From assembly GCA_006844585.1 (NCBI GenBank), contig SPJM01000341.1, positions 1 through 64,000 of the forward strand: 64,000 nt of DNA, given 5' to 3'. The notes under the pieces were generated by a model. It worked only from the letters and a program-made list of their open reading frames with translations, did no database searches and was not told the origin of the DNA. The stretch is from Methylococcaceae bacterium. Its GTDB lineage: Bacteria > Pseudomonadota > Gammaproteobacteria > Methylococcales > Methylomonadaceae. Shown one piece after another: positions 62,885 through 64,000 of the stretch (the first letter of the stretch is position 1; each line of letters begins with the position of its first letter). Made by a program: the position numbers and the translations under genes.

Positions 62885-63057
62885 GGAACAAAATATTTGG
62901 AATACACTGTCGCCTTAAGAGTTTTTTAATTCATCTTATAATATAATCCGTCAGCTCTTTGATTGCCCTCTCTGAAAACTTAGCTATAATCATTCTTATT
63001 AACAACAGCGCATCGTTTTTTTGATAAAGCTGAACACTTTCACCACCCTCTTACCCC

Positions 63058-63375
63058 TTGGATTTAGCTATGTTAACTAAAACAACCTTGACCCTAGTCT
63101 GCGTCGCCGCCGCCGTTACCGGATGCAGCAGAGACTATACCCCGCCTCCGCAAGCCAGCGGAGAAGAAATTTTCCAATCCGCCTGCGCCGAATGCCACCA
63201 AGCAGATAAACAGGGCGCTTTATTCTCTTTATCCAAAAAAAACGCCAACCGCACTTACATTATTCACAAAGTCAAGTCCGGCTCCATCAGCATGCCGGCT
63301 TTTGTTAAGCTCAAAACCGCTGACTTGGACAAATTAGGCGATTATGTCCTGCAAAACATTCAAATCGAACAATAA
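63058..63375 (+). CDS. Small c-type cytochrome, possibly lipoprotein
   Basis: CAECH haem-binding motif, lipobox-like VTGCS, distal SISMPAFVKL Met. ATG at 63070 (MLTKTTLTL) is the likelier start. Confidence 0.85.
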   Translation: MDLAMLTKTTLTLVCVAAAVTGCSRDYTPPPQASGEEIFQSACAECHQADKQGALFSLSKKNANRTYIIHKVKSGSISMPAFVKLKTADLDKLGDYVLQNIQIEQ

Positions 63376-63495
63376 ACACTCTTAATTCAGGGTTAATTTT
63401 GACTCCCAAGCATTCATTTTCTTTCATTTCTCCCGGCGACTTTTAAGGTATAGTTAATAATAAATAAAAAAGAAACAACTTAAAGAGAATCCGTC

Positions 63496-63654
63496 ATGAA
63501 AAGAAACAATAAAAAGACCCAAAACGTTATCTCTATCACAGATTGGAAAAAAACTAACAAAAAAATTAAAACTTATAACGAGCAACACACCAGCAATCCA
63601 TCTACATCAACAGAGAACGAAGACATGGATTTAACCGGTATGCTTATTTGGTAA
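63496..63654 (+). CDS. Small ORF (52 aa), unknown
   Basis: MKRNNKKTQNVISITDWKKTNKKIKTYNEQHTSNPSTSTENEDMDLTGMLIW*; RBS-like aaagaga upstream. Below the ORF-track size cut. Confidence 0.4.
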   Translation: MKRNNKKTQNVISITDWKKTNKKIKTYNEQHTSNPSTSTENEDMDLTGMLIW

Positions 63655-63701
63655 AACACCCCCTTGGATTGAGCGGCGGCCAGGAAAGCTATCTTTATTC
63701 G

Positions 63702-64000
63702 CTAATTAGCATTAAGCTCGGTTAATGAATCAATCGACCATCTTGCTTTTGCAGCAACCTGCAAATCATTTTGCTGCCCCGCCATCAATCGCTGACACCC
63801 TGCATACGCGATCATTGCGCCATTATCGGTGCAAAATTCCAAGCGCGGAAAATACACATCAACCGACAAGGCCTGCGCCATTTCATTCAGGCTCAAGCGA
63901 ATTCTTTTATTCGCGCTAACCCCTCCCGCCACAACTAAACGCGTCAACCCGGTCTGATTGAGAGCCCTTCTACACTTAATCACTAATGTTTCCGCCGCTG
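63702..64000 (-). CDS. tsaD: tRNA N6-threonylcarbamoyladenosine synthase TsaD, C-terminal part only
   Basis: [21 protein letters not shown]...[22 protein letters not shown]; reading frame continues off the window edge. Confidence 0.95.
   Translation of the reverse strand, partial: AAETLVIKCRRALNQTGLTRLVVAGGVSANKRIRLSLNEMAQALSVDVYFPRLEFCTDNGAMIAYAGCQRLMAGQQNDLQVAAKARWSIDSLTELNAN

Overview
The window is chromosomal DNA from a gammaproteobacterial (type I, Methylococcales-like) methanotroph. The assignment rests on a complete particulate methane monooxygenase operon, pmoCAB, at about 26.8-29.8 kb on the minus strand. Other recognisable blocks: cydB (edge); a MoxR/DUF58/BatA-BatB/C-BatD cluster; PilZ/FHA genes; a CorB/CorC-like transporter; a FleQ-like regulator; plsC; glyQS; an 8-kb plus-strand cluster convergent with pmoCAB (LolD-like ATPase, FtsX-like permease, TroA/ZnuA-like metal-binding protein, CopC, a BNR lipoprotein and several uncharacterised secreted or membrane proteins); glk, a DUF411 protein, yjbQ, hemE; the damX-like/aroBK/pilQPONM block divergent from a PBP1a gene; a full pstSCAB-phoU-phoBR block with a three-unit Pho box; a Do-family protease; a cNMP-binding/rhodanese protein; rpmGB; gshB-tonB-yqgE-ruvX-pyrR-pyrB-pyrC' (catalytically dead dihydroorotase); cytochrome c; and partial tsaD. 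Most of the window is ordinary core genome. The observations most worth a second look are: (1) the uncharacterised metal/copper-like cluster facing pmoCAB; (2) a fold-back MITE/REP-like family with AGGAACG...CGTTCCT ends (three long and about three short copies), one long copy lying between pstS and pstC; (3) short hairpin repeats that supply the stop codons of two genes; and (4) pmo operon regulatory signals. All calls were made by eye from translated sequence, with no database search.
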